From: an uncultured Eubacteriales bacterium
GTDB taxonomy: Bacteria > Bacillota > Clostridia > Oscillospirales > Acutalibacteraceae
Assembly: GCA_934486455.1 (NCBI GenBank)
Contig: CAKSPR010000031.1
Location: 1 to 22,433 of the forward strand
DNA: 22,433 nt
Direction of reading: 5' to 3'
Part shown: positions 5,654-14,810 of the stretch, piece after piece
Position numbering within the stretch: the first letter of the stretch is position 1
Layout of the letters: each line of letters starts with the position of its first letter
Position numbers and translations under genes: made by a program
Notes under the pieces: model-generated
What the model was told of the DNA's origin: nothing
The model's input: the letters and a program-made list of their open reading frames with translations, nothing else
The model's database searches: none

Positions 5654-8600
5654 ATCTCCGCCGTGTGCTTTTTCCCGTCAAGCGGAATAACTGCCGCTTT
5701 GCCCTTTTGTTCATCTGTTTTGCCGCAGCGGATTATTGTGATGTCGGTCGAGCGGTAAAGGATTTTAAGGGTAAAATCGCCGAAATCCTTCGGCAACTGC
5801 GGGCACACCGTCAGCTTGTTTTCGCTTATTGTTATTCCGAGGAGCTGCTCCGAAATGACCCTGTAAAGCCAGCCCGCCGCGCCTGTATAGTGAGTCCAGC
5901 CGCCCCGTCCCGCCGCTTCTTCTCCGCCGTAAACATCGGCAGCCACGGCATATGGCTCGACCTTATATTTTTTTGAAAAATTTTCGTCGGCGCATTTAAA
6001 GGAGGGCAGCACCGCCTTTAAAAGCCCGTATGCTTTATCGGTCTCTCCCGCCGTAAAAAGCGCCGATATAAGCCATATCGCCCCGTGGGTATATTGCCCG
6101 CCGTTTTCTCTGATTCCCTTGGGATAGTCGGCGATATAGCCCACCGGCATATGCTCGAAGGGAGGGTCGAAAAGCTTTATTATTCCGTTTTGTTTGTCGA
6201 AAAGGCGGGTATAGGCGGTGTCAAGAGCCTTTTTGTTATACTCGGTAAAGGGAAGGCCGCAGAGGGTGGCGAAGGCCTGGGGCAGCAGGTCGATTTTATC
6301 CTCTGCCGAGCGCTCGGAGCCGACGGGCTTATCGACGGGTAAAAATGCCCGCAGGTATCGGTCCTTTTCAAAGCAGTGGGCATATATGCTGCCGTAAAGC
6401 TTTTTTATATTTTCTTCGAGCATTAAAGAAAGACGGCTGTCGCCCGCCGCCTTGCAAATCGGCAAAAATCTTTTGGCAACGAGAATATAAAACTCGGCCA
6501 GCCACACGCTTTCTCCGCCCCTTGAAAATCCCGAAAATCCGTCGTTCCAGTCACAGCTTCCCATAAGGGGCAAAAACCGCTTTGAAAATTTCACCCGCAA
6601 AAGCGCCCGCTTGCAGTGCTCGTAAACGGTAAACTTTTCGGCGGTGCTGCTCGGGGAAAAGTATCTGTCCTTCTCCTCGAGTCTCAGGGGCTTTGCGGTT
6701 AAAAAGGGCACGGCCTCATTTAAAATATCCTTGTCGCCCGTGACCGAAACGTATCTTGAAACCGCAAGAGGAAGCCACAGAAAATCGTCGCTGCATCGGG
6801 TGCGTACTCCCGAGGGGCCGCTTTCTCCTTCGTGCCACCAGTGCAGCACATCTCCCTCTTCAAACTGGCGGGCGCAGCACAGCAAAATATGCTCCCTCGC
6901 CGTGTCTTCGGAAAGGTAAAGCGCGGCCGAAATGTCCTGAAGCTGGTCGCGGAAGCCGTATGCCCCGGAGGCTTGATAAAAGGCCGTTCGGCCGAAGATA
7001 CGGGAGCAAAAGATTTGGTGGGGCAGCCAGGTGTTGAACATGACATCGAGGGCGGGGTGATCCGATTTTAAAACAAATTTATTTGAAAGGATAACGGGGC
7101 TGTCCTTAAGACGCGCGTCGTCGGGACAAAAGCTTAAACAAAAAGTGACATTTTCGGCCTTGTCCTTTTTAAGCTCGACGCAAGCCGTTAAGGCGGCGCA
7201 CAGCTGATTTTTGACCGTGTGGTCGTTAAATTCCCACCGACCCGACAAATAGTCGGAAAAATCCACGCAGTATCCCTTTTCATCTCTCGAACAGCTCACC
7301 CGCATTGTGCCCTTTACGGCGGTGTTTTTGGGATTGTAAACGGTTATACAGCGAAAGGATTTTTTAAAGAAAAATTTATTGCAGCCCCGCCTGTCAAAGC
7401 CGAGGGCGGGAAGGGCGCAAAAGGAGATGTCGAGAGATTTTTCACCGGCGGATATGATGTCCACCGAGATATATTTTTCAAAATTGTCGGTGACGAAAAC
7501 GGTTGTGCGGAAAACCACATTGCCGACGCTTGAAAAATACACGGCCTTTTCCCTCGAAAAAACGGCCGACGCCCCGTTTATTATATCGTAATATCTGCCG
7601 AGCATTTTGACTGTAAGCCTTTCGCCGTAAAGATCGCGCGCCGTGTCATTTGACCACGGAGTCAGGCGGCATTCACGGGAATTGAAGGCGTAGGTGTACC
7701 CTACCGAGCAGTCGGAAAGCAGGGTGCCGAAATGCTTTGTACAAAGAATGTGGCAATAGGGCAGAGGCGGTTTTTTTGTGACGACAAATTTTTCGACCCC
7801 GAAAAACCCACAGGGCGTTTCAAGCTCTTTTTTATAGGATGGAACAAGAGAGCATGACGGCAAAATTTTAACCGGTCGATAGGAAACGAAGGGAGCGCAG
7901 GGGGCGTTTAAGTCATCGGGAGAGGTGAAAATCGCCGCGTCGCACACCGCCCTCAGACTTTTTTCGGAAATTTCCTCGGGACAGAGCACAAAAATGCCCT
8001 TTTTGCTTAAAGCTTCAAAGGCCGTTTTTTGCTTTTTGCCGCACAGAATACATAAATCGAAGGGGCGTTTGGCCAAAAGAAAAATGTCGAAAAGTTTGGT
8101 ATAAGGAAAAAGGCTTGCGGCGGGATTTTTTCCCTGCGCCCTTACAAGGACAACGGGACGGTCGCCCGATATGCCCGTTGCCCACAGGTCGCCCATGTCA
8201 TACCGTTCAGATTGCTTTTTCGGAGTGCCGAAATAAAAATCGGAATAGGAGGAGATTATTTTTCGTCCGATTATGCCGACGGGGGAGCTGTCAAGGGGGG
8301 ACAGAGCCTTTTTGCGGGCCGAGCCTTTCTGCCGTCTGGCCCTTTGAAGTCCTTCGCTCGCCTCAAGGGGATCGGAAGCGGCCGAAATGACAAACACCTC
8401 GGATTTTTTTGAAAAGGGAGGCAGTTCAAATTCAAGCTCGGCAAAAAAGCAGCAGTCGGGCAGGCCGCTGTCGGCCGCACTGTTATCGGCTGTGCCGTCA
8501 CGGTGAGGTGCGCCGTCATGGGAAATTGAACCGTCGGCGGAGGGGGCGCCGTCGGTAAAAAATGTGCTGTCGGGAGCGGCGCCGTCTGCCGAGCCGCTTT

Positions 8601-11600
8601 CGCCGAGCAGCGAGAAAACTCCGCCGGGGCGAGAAAGCACCTGCTCCCTTCTTAAATCGTGCTTAAAAGCCCTCCCGCTTAAAAGTCCCGCGGCAACCGA
8701 TATTCTTTTTCCCGCGTCCCGCTGATTTCGCTCGAAAATCACGGCGTTAATGTCCCTCCGATAGCGCGATCTTATAAAAAGTCGGCTGAAGGCGGGGTGG
8801 GAAAGAAAATCCCCGAGGGTGTCAAGGCAGGGCTCAAAATACACCTTAACCCTTGCTTTTAAGGGGGTCGAGCCGTTGTTTTTAAGCTTTATTTCGGCAA
8901 AGAAAAGGGGGAAAGCGGCGCTTAATGAAAGGGTAAGGGATGCCGTTACCCTTTTTGCCGAGCCGTGAAATGTCACGCTGTCGGGGAAGGCCTGAGCGGT
9001 TTTTCGGGCTTTGGATAAATTTCCGTAATCGGGGGCGGCGGTTATCGAAAAGCTTGTGTTTTCGGCCGATATAACGGCGAATAAGCCCTGGGGGTCGAAA
9101 AGCGGGTCGACGGTGGGACGGAATATTTCACAGTCCCCGTATTTAAGCGAGCAAATGCCGCTGTCAAAAGCGCACAGCGACATGTCTCCCGAAAAGATGA
9201 GGTGCCCTTTTTGCGAAAGGGGAGAAATGCTGCCGCTTTTAAAGGCGGGGGCGGAGGAATGCCTTGTCCTTTCGGGAATGTTAAAGCCTTCGCTTCTGTC
9301 GGCGCTTTTATAAATGTCGCTGCCCTCGGGAATTTTTTCGTGAAGCAGAATGTCGGCTTTTTCGGCCTTTCCCCTCATAAATCTTTTACACATGATGTTG
9401 TCCTTTAAAAGATTTTCGGCGGCGCATATGCTCATTCCGATGTGGTGAGCCATAAAGCTTCGCACCACCGCAAAGGGAAGCCGGCCTATGCGGGATTTCG
9501 TAAAATCCACCGCCTCGTAAAATCCGTATTGACCCGCCGCCCCGATGCCCTGAAGCCTCTTGAGGTTTTTAAGCGCCTCCTCGGGGATAAAGGGCAGCAT
9601 TAAAAAGGAGGAATAGGGAGAGACGACAAAATCCTCATCAAGACCTCTTTTAAGGCCGAGGGCGGGGGATCCGTGCGCCTTATAGCTGTAGTTCAGATTT
9701 TGGTCAAAAGCGTAAAATCCGCTTTCCGAGCAGCCGAAGGGGGCTTTCTTGCGGGAGGCGTCGAGTATCTGGCAGAAGACACAAAAGCTCAGCGCCTCAT
9801 CGGTCAGCGTGTCCTTATAGGTCGGAAGAAGAATTGCGGGCATGAAATATTCAAACGCCGTGCCGCTCCATGAAAGAGGCCCGCAATAGCCCTTTTGCCG
9901 CCCGAGGCTTCTCGAAAGGGCGGCCCAGTGCTTTTTTTCCACCTGTCCGCTTGTTACGGCAAAGTAGCTTAAAAGCCGCGATTCGCTCATGAGCAGGTCG
10001 TAACAGGAGGTTGAACGCTCACCGCTTTCTGTATCTATGCCGATGCAAAAAAGATGCCTTCGGTCGTCGTAAAAGACATCGAGACGGGTGCTTTCGATTA
10101 TCCTTTCGATACGGGAAACAAGCTCCTTTGTTCCCTCATATTCGCAAAGCCCGTTTTTAAGTGCAAAAAGGCAGGCAACAAAATTTCCCGAATCCACCGA
10201 CGAGCAGTATTTCGGAGAAAGGGGCTCGAGGGTTTTGATATTGTACCAGTTAAGCAGATTTCCCTCGTATTTTTCGAGTTTTTCGACCGACGAGAGGGTG
10301 TTTGAAAGAAGGGCTATCATATCCTCTTTGCTTATGATATTTAAATCGCAGGCCGCAAGAGCCGACAGCATCATAAACCCGATATTTGTGGGAGAGGTGC
10401 GGTCGGCAATGCAAAAGACGGGGGTCTTTTGGATGTTGTCGGGCGGGAGGTAATTGTTTTGCCCGATGCAGTGCTGCTCAAAATATTTCCACATGGCGGC
10501 TATATAGCCCGTTACCCGCTCGGCGGTTTGAGGACTCGGAGAATATTTTGCGAAAAGGCCGGTTTTTCCGAGGGCGTAAACGATAAAGGGACACAGCACA
10601 AAAAGCGCGCCCGCAATTTTGTGAGGAACGGGCAAAAAAATGAGCATTAAAAGCCCCAAAACCACCGAAAGGGCGTTTTGCAAAATACAGGAGCAAAGGG
10701 AGGCTTTTGAATTTCTTTCTGCCTCGGCCGCCGTTGTCCATTCAAGCAGCCGCTTTTTTGAAAAGAGCTGGCGGTATAGCCCCGCCGCCGCGCCCGATAC
10801 CGACACCGCCGCCGCGGTCACAAGGGTGGTTATGCCGAAAAAGGATTTTAAAAGCAGATAGGAGGCCTTTGTAAGCACCCGACAGTGATATTTTTGCGAA
10901 AGGGAGGAAAAACCGCCCCTTATGACGGTGTGCAGAAATTCGAAAAGCTCCTTTGAAATTACCCCTAAAATGCCTAAGGTAAAATATAAATACGGCAGGG
11001 GAACAAAGGCCGAAAGTATTAAGGTCGCAAGACATGTAAAGGGATTGAGCGCCCTTGTTATATTGTCGGACAGAAAAATTTTATTTAAAAAGAAAATGTT
11101 GTTTTTTTCTCTTTCGCCGCCGACGGTTATAAAGGGCAAAAGCCACAGAAGATTTTGAAAATCGCCTCTTATCCAGCGGTTTAATCGGCTGTTAAAGCCG
11201 GCCGGGCTTGAGGGACAGCCGTCAAGCAGCTCAACATCGGTGCAAAGACCGCACCGAAGATATGACCCTTCCAAAATATCGTGACTGAGTATGCGCTCGG
11301 TGGGGAGGGACGAATTTAAGCATTCGTAAAAGGCATCGACATTTATAAGTCCCTTGCCCGAAAAAACCGTCACGGCAAACATGTCCTGATAGGCGTTGGC
11401 GCAGGGGGAATTATAGGCGTTTATGCCGCCCCGCCCGCACATTATCCTCGTAAAAAGATTTTTGCAGGCGGCGGCGCTTTCGGTGGAAACGATGGGGGCG
11501 ATGATGCCGTAGCCCGCCGTTACTATTTTCTTTTCCTTGCAGACAACAGGCTTATTTAAGGGGTGAGCCGCCGCCGAAACGAGATCGGCCGCCGCACAAA

Positions 11601-12996
11601 AGCTCAGCCTCGTGTCGCTGTCGAGCACCAGTATATTTTTTGTTTCACGCAAAAATTTTCTGTCCCCCAAAAGCTCGATAAAGGGGGAACGGCCGGTTTT
11701 TATAAAACGGATAAGCTCGGTTACGGCGCCCCGCTTTCGCTCCCAGCCGGCATAGGCGTTTTGGGTCTTTAAAAGCACCCGCTTTCTTATTATCAAAAAG
11801 AACCTGTCGCCGTGCTTTTTGTTAAGGGCGTTAACCTCCCTTTTAAGGGCGTTTATTCTCGCCCTGTCGTCGGGCATTTGTTCTCCCGCCGCCTCCTTTA
11901 AATCGGCCAAAATGCAAAAGCCGATATGCCCCTCGGAATTGGCCGAAAAGAGCTTTTCCATATGCTCGCAAAGCGCCCTTGCACCGCTCATTGGAGGCAC
12001 AAGGCAGGGCACCGTGACAAGGGTCTGCTCGGCCTTGGGAATGCTGCCGAAAAGCTCTGCTTTGGGCATAAAGAAGGGGTGGCTTAAACGGGCAAAAAAA
12101 TGCTCGCAAAAGGGGCGCAGCAGCTCGTGAAGGGGGATGTATATAAACCAGCCTATCCACCAAAGCCCCGACAGAAATCCGATAACGGAGGAAAGGACAA
12201 AGGGCAGTCCCGCCCTTACCGCAACAAATATCCACCCCAAAATATACAGCCGCTTTTTTTCCTCAGAGCGCTCGATAAGGTGATAGCCGATGTGGCGCTT
12301 GCGGCGGTCTTGCTCGCCTGCGGCCTTTTCCACTATCGCTTTTGCAAAATGCTCCTCCGAAAGGCCTAGCCTTGCGGCGCGGTCGGCGCACACGCGACGG
12401 TAGTAGGCGCGCGTTTCGGCCGTCATTTTAAGATAGTCGCCGCTCGGGTCGGCCGAAAAAATCTTCTCGCTTGCCGAAAAACGGCTTATGATGCCTTCAA
12501 AGCCTATGCCCCGAAGATCCGAAAGCAGCTTTATGCCCCCTGCCGCCTTTATCGGATCGTCTTTTTCGGCGCCGGTTTTGCACCTTTCCACCGCAAGGGC
12601 GCTTAAAAGGGCGGGAAGAGCCGTTAAGCTCATGCAGTCGAAGCGTTCCGATCGGGCGGACAGCCCCTTTAAAAGCCGTTTTTCGGTATCCTGCTCCCGC
12701 TCATGCTCCTGCTCACGCTCCCGTTTTTGTTCCTGACAGCAGGGTGTGTTTAAATCGTCCTGCGGGCACTTGCCGTCGCAAAGTGCGGCCTTTTTGCATA
12801 TGTCAAAAAGCCCGTCCGACAGCTCGAATTTTCTTTTAAAAAAATCGGCGGCGCTCTTTCCGCTCTGCTCGGCGGTATAAAAATTATCGCATATCCACGC
12901 CGCCGTTTCGCCTTTTGAGTTTTTAAAATTTTTGGCGTACCGTCTGAGGTATCGCAGGTTTTTTAAAATGTTTTTTCTTATTAAAACAGATTTCAT
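5650..12996 (-). CDS. Cyclic beta-1,2-glucan synthase-like giant membrane protein (GT84 + glycoamylase-like + GH94)
   Basis: A 2448-residue protein with the architecture of Cgs/NdvB, which builds, cyclises and trims cyclic beta-1,2-glucan from UDP-glucose at the membrane. In order: a charged N-terminus with a Glu/Arg/Gln repeat (about 90-105); membrane helices (about 250-292); a glucosyltransferase domain with DSD (459-461) and NRWIRGDFQ (W608); three more hydrophobic regions (about 645-690, 705-745, 770-815); a glycoamylase-like domain with DRTSPTNIG (865-873), NLLNWYN (W917) and VDSGNF (D935), the region that carries cyclisation in a characterised Thermoanaerobacter homologue; beta-sandwich segments (about 1250-1960); and a GH94 barrel with GFRDQLQD (R2016-D2017), DWNDG (2149-2153, catalytic acid motif), YTHG (H2304) and GWTHYTG (T2371), the last two matching the family's phosphate ligands. 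The active residues look intact. The ATG has GGAGA 7 nt upstream. Proteobacterial homologues are about 2800 aa. The exact product in this organism is inferred. Confidence 0.85.
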   Translation of the reverse strand: MKSVLIRKNILKNLRYLRRYAKNFKNSKGETAAWICDNFYTAEQSGKSAADFFKRKFELSDGLFDICKKAALCDGKCPQDDLNTPCCQEQKREREQEHEREQDTEKRLLKGLSARSERFDCMSLTALPALLSALAVERCKTGAEKDDPIKAAGGIKLLSDLRGIGFEGIISRFSASEKIFSADPSGDYLKMTAETRAYYRRVCADRAARLGLSEEHFAKAIVEKAAGEQDRRKRHIGYHLIERSEEKKRLYILGWIFVAVRAGLPFVLSSVIGFLSGLWWIGWFIYIPLHELLRPFCEHFFARLSHPFFMPKAELFGSIPKAEQTLVTVPCLVPPMSGARALCEHMEKLFSANSEGHIGFCILADLKEAAGEQMPDDRARINALKREVNALNKKHGDRFFLIIRKRVLLKTQNAYAGWERKRGAVTELIRFIKTGRSPFIELLGDRKFLRETKNILVLDSDTRLSFCAAADLVSAAAHPLNKPVVCKEKKIVTAGYGIIAPIVSTESAAACKNLFTRIMCGRGGINAYNSPCANAYQDMFAVTVFSGKGLINVDAFYECLNSSLPTERILSHDILEGSYLRCGLCTDVELLDGCPSSPAGFNSRLNRWIRGDFQNLLWLLPFITVGGEREKNNIFFLNKIFLSDNITRALNPFTCLATLILSAFVPLPYLYFTLGILGVISKELFEFLHTVIRGGFSSLSQKYHCRVLTKASYLLLKSFFGITTLVTAAAVSVSGAAAGLYRQLFSKKRLLEWTTAAEAERNSKASLCSCILQNALSVVLGLLMLIFLPVPHKIAGALFVLCPFIVYALGKTGLFAKYSPSPQTAERVTGYIAAMWKYFEQHCIGQNNYLPPDNIQKTPVFCIADRTSPTNIGFMMLSALAACDLNIISKEDMIALLSNTLSSVEKLEKYEGNLLNWYNIKTLEPLSPKYCSSVDSGNFVACLFALKNGLCEYEGTKELVSRIERIIESTRLDVFYDDRRHLFCIGIDTESGERSTSCYDLLMSESRLLSYFAVTSGQVEKKHWAALSRSLGRQKGYCGPLSWSGTAFEYFMPAILLPTYKDTLTDEALSFCVFCQILDASRKKAPFGCSESGFYAFDQNLNYSYKAHGSPALGLKRGLDEDFVVSPYSSFLMLPFIPEEALKNLKRLQGIGAAGQYGFYEAVDFTKSRIGRLPFAVVRSFMAHHIGMSICAAENLLKDNIMCKRFMRGKAEKADILLHEKIPEGSDIYKSADRSEGFNIPERTRHSSAPAFKSGSISPLSQKGHLIFSGDMSLCAFDSGICSLKYGDCEIFRPTVDPLFDPQGLFAVISAENTSFSITAAPDYGNLSKARKTAQAFPDSVTFHGSAKRVTASLTLSLSAAFPLFFAEIKLKNNGSTPLKARVKVYFEPCLDTLGDFLSHPAFSRLFIRSRYRRDINAVIFERNQRDAGKRISVAAGLLSGRAFKHDLRREQVLSRPGGVFSLLGESGSADGAAPDSTFFTDGAPSADGSISHDGAPHRDGTADNSAADSGLPDCCFFAELEFELPPFSKKSEVFVISAASDPLEASEGLQRARRQKGSARKKALSPLDSSPVGIIGRKIISSYSDFYFGTPKKQSERYDMGDLWATGISGDRPVVLVRAQGKNPAASLFPYTKLFDIFLLAKRPFDLCILCGKKQKTAFEALSKKGIFVLCPEEISEKSLRAVCDAAIFTSPDDLNAPCAPFVSYRPVKILPSCSLVPSYKKELETPCGFFGVEKFVVTKKPPLPYCHILCTKHFGTLLSDCSVGYTYAFNSRECRLTPWSNDTARDLYGERLTVKMLGRYYDIINGASAVFSREKAVYFSSVGNVVFRTTVFVTDNFEKYISVDIISAGEKSLDISFCALPALGFDRRGCNKFFFKKSFRCITVYNPKNTAVKGTMRVSCSRDEKGYCVDFSDYLSGRWEFNDHTVKNQLCAALTACVELKKDKAENVTFCLSFCPDDARLKDSPVILSNKFVLKSDHPALDVMFNTWLPHQIFCSRIFGRTAFYQASGAYGFRDQLQDISAALYLSEDTAREHILLCCARQFEEGDVLHWWHEGESGPSGVRTRCSDDFLWLPLAVSRYVSVTGDKDILNEAVPFLTAKPLRLEEKDRYFSPSSTAEKFTVYEHCKRALLRVKFSKRFLPLMGSCDWNDGFSGFSRGGESVWLAEFYILVAKRFLPICKAAGDSRLSLMLEENIKKLYGSIYAHCFEKDRYLRAFLPVDKPVGSERSAEDKIDLLPQAFATLCGLPFTEYNKKALDTAYTRLFDKQNGIIKLFDPPFEHMPVGYIADYPKGIRENGGQYTHGAIWLISALFTAGETDKAYGLLKAVLPSFKCADENFSKKYKVEPYAVAADVYGGEEAAGRGGWTHYTGAAGWLYRVISEQLLGITISENKLTVCPQLPKDFGDFTLKILYRSTDITIIRCGKTDEQKGKAAVIPLDGKKHTAEI
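12691..12720 (-). repeat. Hexanucleotide tandem repeat inside the glucan synthase gene
   Basis: Five consecutive NNGCTC units on the + strand (CTGCTC, CCGCTC, ATGCTC, CTGCTC, ACGCTC). On the coding strand these give a Glu-Arg/Gln/His run in the N-terminal cytoplasmic segment. Unit changes would stay in frame. Confidence 0.7.
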
Positions 12997-13172
12997 ACGA
13001 AATTCTCCAAATACATTTTTGCGCCGCCGAAAGCCGCGTTTTTTAAGGACGCGGGTGCACTTAAAATGTTGCTTTTAAGCGCGTTCGCGCAGCACATACT
13101 TAATTTTTCCCCGACCGTTCATTAAATACAATTTTTTTGCGGGAATTTTTTTTATAAAATTATGATTTTCTC
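12997..13172. other. Divergent intergenic region, glucan synthase side
   Basis: A gene-free, AT-rich stretch upstream of the giant minus-strand gene. Two GC-rich dyads are visible: CCGCG/CGCGG (about 13032-13052) and GCGCG-TT-CGCGC (about 13079-13090). Both would lie in the leader of the glucan synthase mRNA. No convincing minus-strand promoter was found; an AT-rich block at 13125-13170 is the likeliest place. Confidence 0.4.
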
Positions 13173-13201
13173 TTGAATGTTTCTACAAGATGTTGTATAA
13201 T
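13173..13201 (+). promoter_or_regulatory. Sigma-A-type promoter reading into miaB
   Basis: -35 TTGAAT (13173-13178), a 17-bp spacer and a perfect -10 TATAAT (13196-13201). Transcription should begin near 13208, leaving a leader of about 164 nt before the miaB ATG. The leader contains the direct repeats and the nested hairpin annotated separately. This is probably the main promoter of the miaB-ylbF-mutS-mutL-miaA block. Confidence 0.85.
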
Positions 13202-13225
13202 TTGCTTTAAAGTGACTTATTATGC
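13202..13225 (+). repeat. Direct repeat copy 1 in the miaB leader
   Basis: A 24-nt sequence that includes AAAGTGACTTATTATGC (13209-13225). It matches 13329-13352 at 23 of 24 positions, 127 bp apart. This copy overlaps the end of the -10 box and the predicted transcription start. Confidence 0.9.
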
Positions 13226-13235
13226 GTAAAAGCGT

Positions 13236-13332
13236 GCAGTCGGCCGAAAGGCTCGGCGCAGCCGCCCGATAAACGCGATGCCGCACGGGAAAAGCAACGG
13301 GCGAAACCCTGCGGCGCCCGACCGCCGATTGC
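13236..13332 (+). ncRNA. Candidate structured leader RNA (possible cis-regulatory element) upstream of miaB
   Basis: A GC-rich insert in otherwise AT-rich DNA that can fold into one long nested hairpin. Stem 1 is GCAGTCGGC (13236-13244) with GCCGATTGC (13324-13332), 9 bp including one G-U. Stem 2 is GGCGCAG (13255-13261) with 13309-13313 plus 13317-13318 across a 3-nt bulge. Stem 3 is CGCCCG (13263-13268) with CGGGCG (13298-13303). The terminal part holds GCG-ATGC-CGC (13275-13284). It lies between promoter and start codon, so it would be transcribed. The 3' strand of stem 1 runs into repeat copy 2, just before the ribosome binding site. I do not recognise it as a known riboswitch class. It could also be a small inserted palindromic element. 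Confidence 0.4.
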
Positions 13333-13352
13333 TTAAAAGTGACTTATTATGC
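13329..13352 (+). repeat. Direct repeat copy 2 in the miaB leader
   Basis: Second copy of the 24-nt repeat (one mismatch). It starts inside the closing stem of the structured leader and ends 4 nt before the AAAGGA ribosome binding site of miaB. It also contains the GTG (13339) of an alternative, unlikely miaB start. Confidence 0.9.
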
Positions 13353-13371
13353 TCTGAAAGGATTTTTTTTG

Positions 13372-14793
13372 ATGTCCCCTTTGCAAAAACAAAACAGCAT
13401 TCACATAGCAGACAGCAGCATCTCCCGCCAAACGGAATTTTGCAAAATGAATGCCGAGCTGCTTTTACAGCGCTTCGGAAGACGGCCGAGAGCTCTTGTC
13501 AGGATATACGGCTGTCAGCAAAATATCAGCGACGGGCAGAGAATCGAAGGGTATCTTGAGGCAATGGGTTTTGATTTTTGCGAAGAGACCGAAGAGGCCG
13601 ATCTTGTCCTTTTCGACACATGCGCCGTGCGGGGTCACGCCGAGGACAGGATATACGGCAATGTGGGAGCATTAAAGGCCTTTAAGGCGCGCCGCAAAAA
13701 CCGCATTGTGGCGGTGTGCGGCTGTATGGTACAGCAGAGCTTTGCGGCCGAAAAATTCAGAAAATCCTATCCCCATGTCGATCTGCTTTTCGGCACCCAT
13801 GTGCAGCACAAATTCCCTGAGCTTCTTTACGGGGTGCTTTCAAGGGGAGAGCGTGTTTTCGACATATCGGGGGAGGGCGTGATCGCCGAGCACATTCCCA
13901 CCCGCCGAAGCGGCGTCAAGGGCTGGCTTCCGGTAATGTACGGCTGCAACAACTTTTGCACATACTGTATCGTTCCCTATGTCAGGGGAAGAGAGCGAAG
14001 CCGCGACCCCGAGGACATAATTGCCGAAGCAAAGGAAATGATAAGCGAGGGGTATAAGGAAATTACCCTGCTGGGGCAGAATGTCAATTCCTACGGAAAA
14101 ACCCTTGAAAAGCCCTGCTCCTTCGCCGATCTTTTGCGGAAAATCAACGATCTTCCCGGTGACTTTATCATAAGGTTCATGACCTCTCACCCCAAGGATC
14201 TGACCGACGGGCTCATAGACGCCCTGACCGACTGCGAAAAGGCGGCTCATCATCTTCATCTGCCGGTGCAGTCGGGCAGCAACCGCATTTTAAAAAGCAT
14301 GAACAGGGTTTATACAAGGGAGAGGTACCTGGAGCTTGTTAGAAAGGTCAGGGAAAAAATTCCCGACATTTCGCTGACAAGCGATATAATCGTCGGCTTC
14401 CCGGGAGAGACCGAGGAGGATTTTGCCGACACCCTCTCTCTCGTAAAAGAGGTTGGTTATTCGGCGCTTTTCACCTTTGCATATTCCCCCCGCGAGGGCA
14501 CTCCCGCCGCAAAAATGGAGGATCAGATACCGGGGGAGGAAAAATCCCGCAGGCTTACCGCCCTTTCGTCCTTGCAGGAAAAAATTTCCGAGCAGCAGAA
14601 CAAAAAATATCTCGGAAAGACCCTTAGGGTGCTGTGCGAGGGGCCTTCCAAAAAAGAGGGACGCCTTAACGGCCGAAGCGACGGAAACATCAGCGTCGAG
14701 TTTGAGGGAGAGCCCTCTCTTATAAACAAATTCGTAAATGTAAAAATTACCGAGCCGCTGTCCTTTGTGCTGAAGGGCGATTTGGCCGAGTGA
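13372..14793 (+). CDS. miaB: tRNA-2-methylthio-N6-dimethylallyladenosine synthase MiaB
   Basis: A radical-SAM methylthiotransferase that converts i6A37 to ms2i6A37 in tRNAs reading UNN codons, acting after MiaA, which is encoded in the same block. The 473 residues show the three parts expected. The N-terminal UPF0004 domain has cluster ligands C48 (YGCQQN), C84 (DTCAVRGHAEDR) and C118 (CGCMVQQ). The radical-SAM motif is C192-NNF-C196-TY-C199, followed by VPYVRGRERSR. The C-terminal TRAM domain ends in VNVKITEPLSFVLKG. The ATG at 13372 is preceded by AAAGGA (13357-13362) at 9 nt. The in-frame GTG at 13339 has no ribosome binding site and lies inside a direct repeat. MiaB is told from MtaB and RimO by the ligand contexts and by the miaA/mutS neighbourhood. 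Confidence 0.95.
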   Translation: MSPLQKQNSIHIADSSISRQTEFCKMNAELLLQRFGRRPRALVRIYGCQQNISDGQRIEGYLEAMGFDFCEETEEADLVLFDTCAVRGHAEDRIYGNVGALKAFKARRKNRIVAVCGCMVQQSFAAEKFRKSYPHVDLLFGTHVQHKFPELLYGVLSRGERVFDISGEGVIAEHIPTRRSGVKGWLPVMYGCNNFCTYCIVPYVRGRERSRDPEDIIAEAKEMISEGYKEITLLGQNVNSYGKTLEKPCSFADLLRKINDLPGDFIIRFMTSHPKDLTDGLIDALTDCEKAAHHLHLPVQSGSNRILKSMNRVYTRERYLELVRKVREKIPDISLTSDIIVGFPGETEEDFADTLSLVKEVGYSALFTFAYSPREGTPAAKMEDQIPGEEKSRRLTALSSLQEKISEQQNKKYLGKTLRVLCEGPSKKEGRLNGRSDGNISVEFEGEPSLINKFVNVKITEPLSFVLKGDLAE

Positions 14794-14810
14794 CGAATGC
14801 GCTTTAATAA

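Noticed and set aside
13209..13226. Leader peptide GTG-ACT-TAT-TAT-GCG-TAA in repeat copy 1
   Set aside because: Only five codons, no ribosome binding site, and it starts at the predicted mRNA 5' end.
13339..13371. GTG start for miaB, giving 11 extra residues
   Set aside because: No ribosome binding site, and it falls inside a direct repeat; the ATG at 13372 has AAAGGA at 9 nt.
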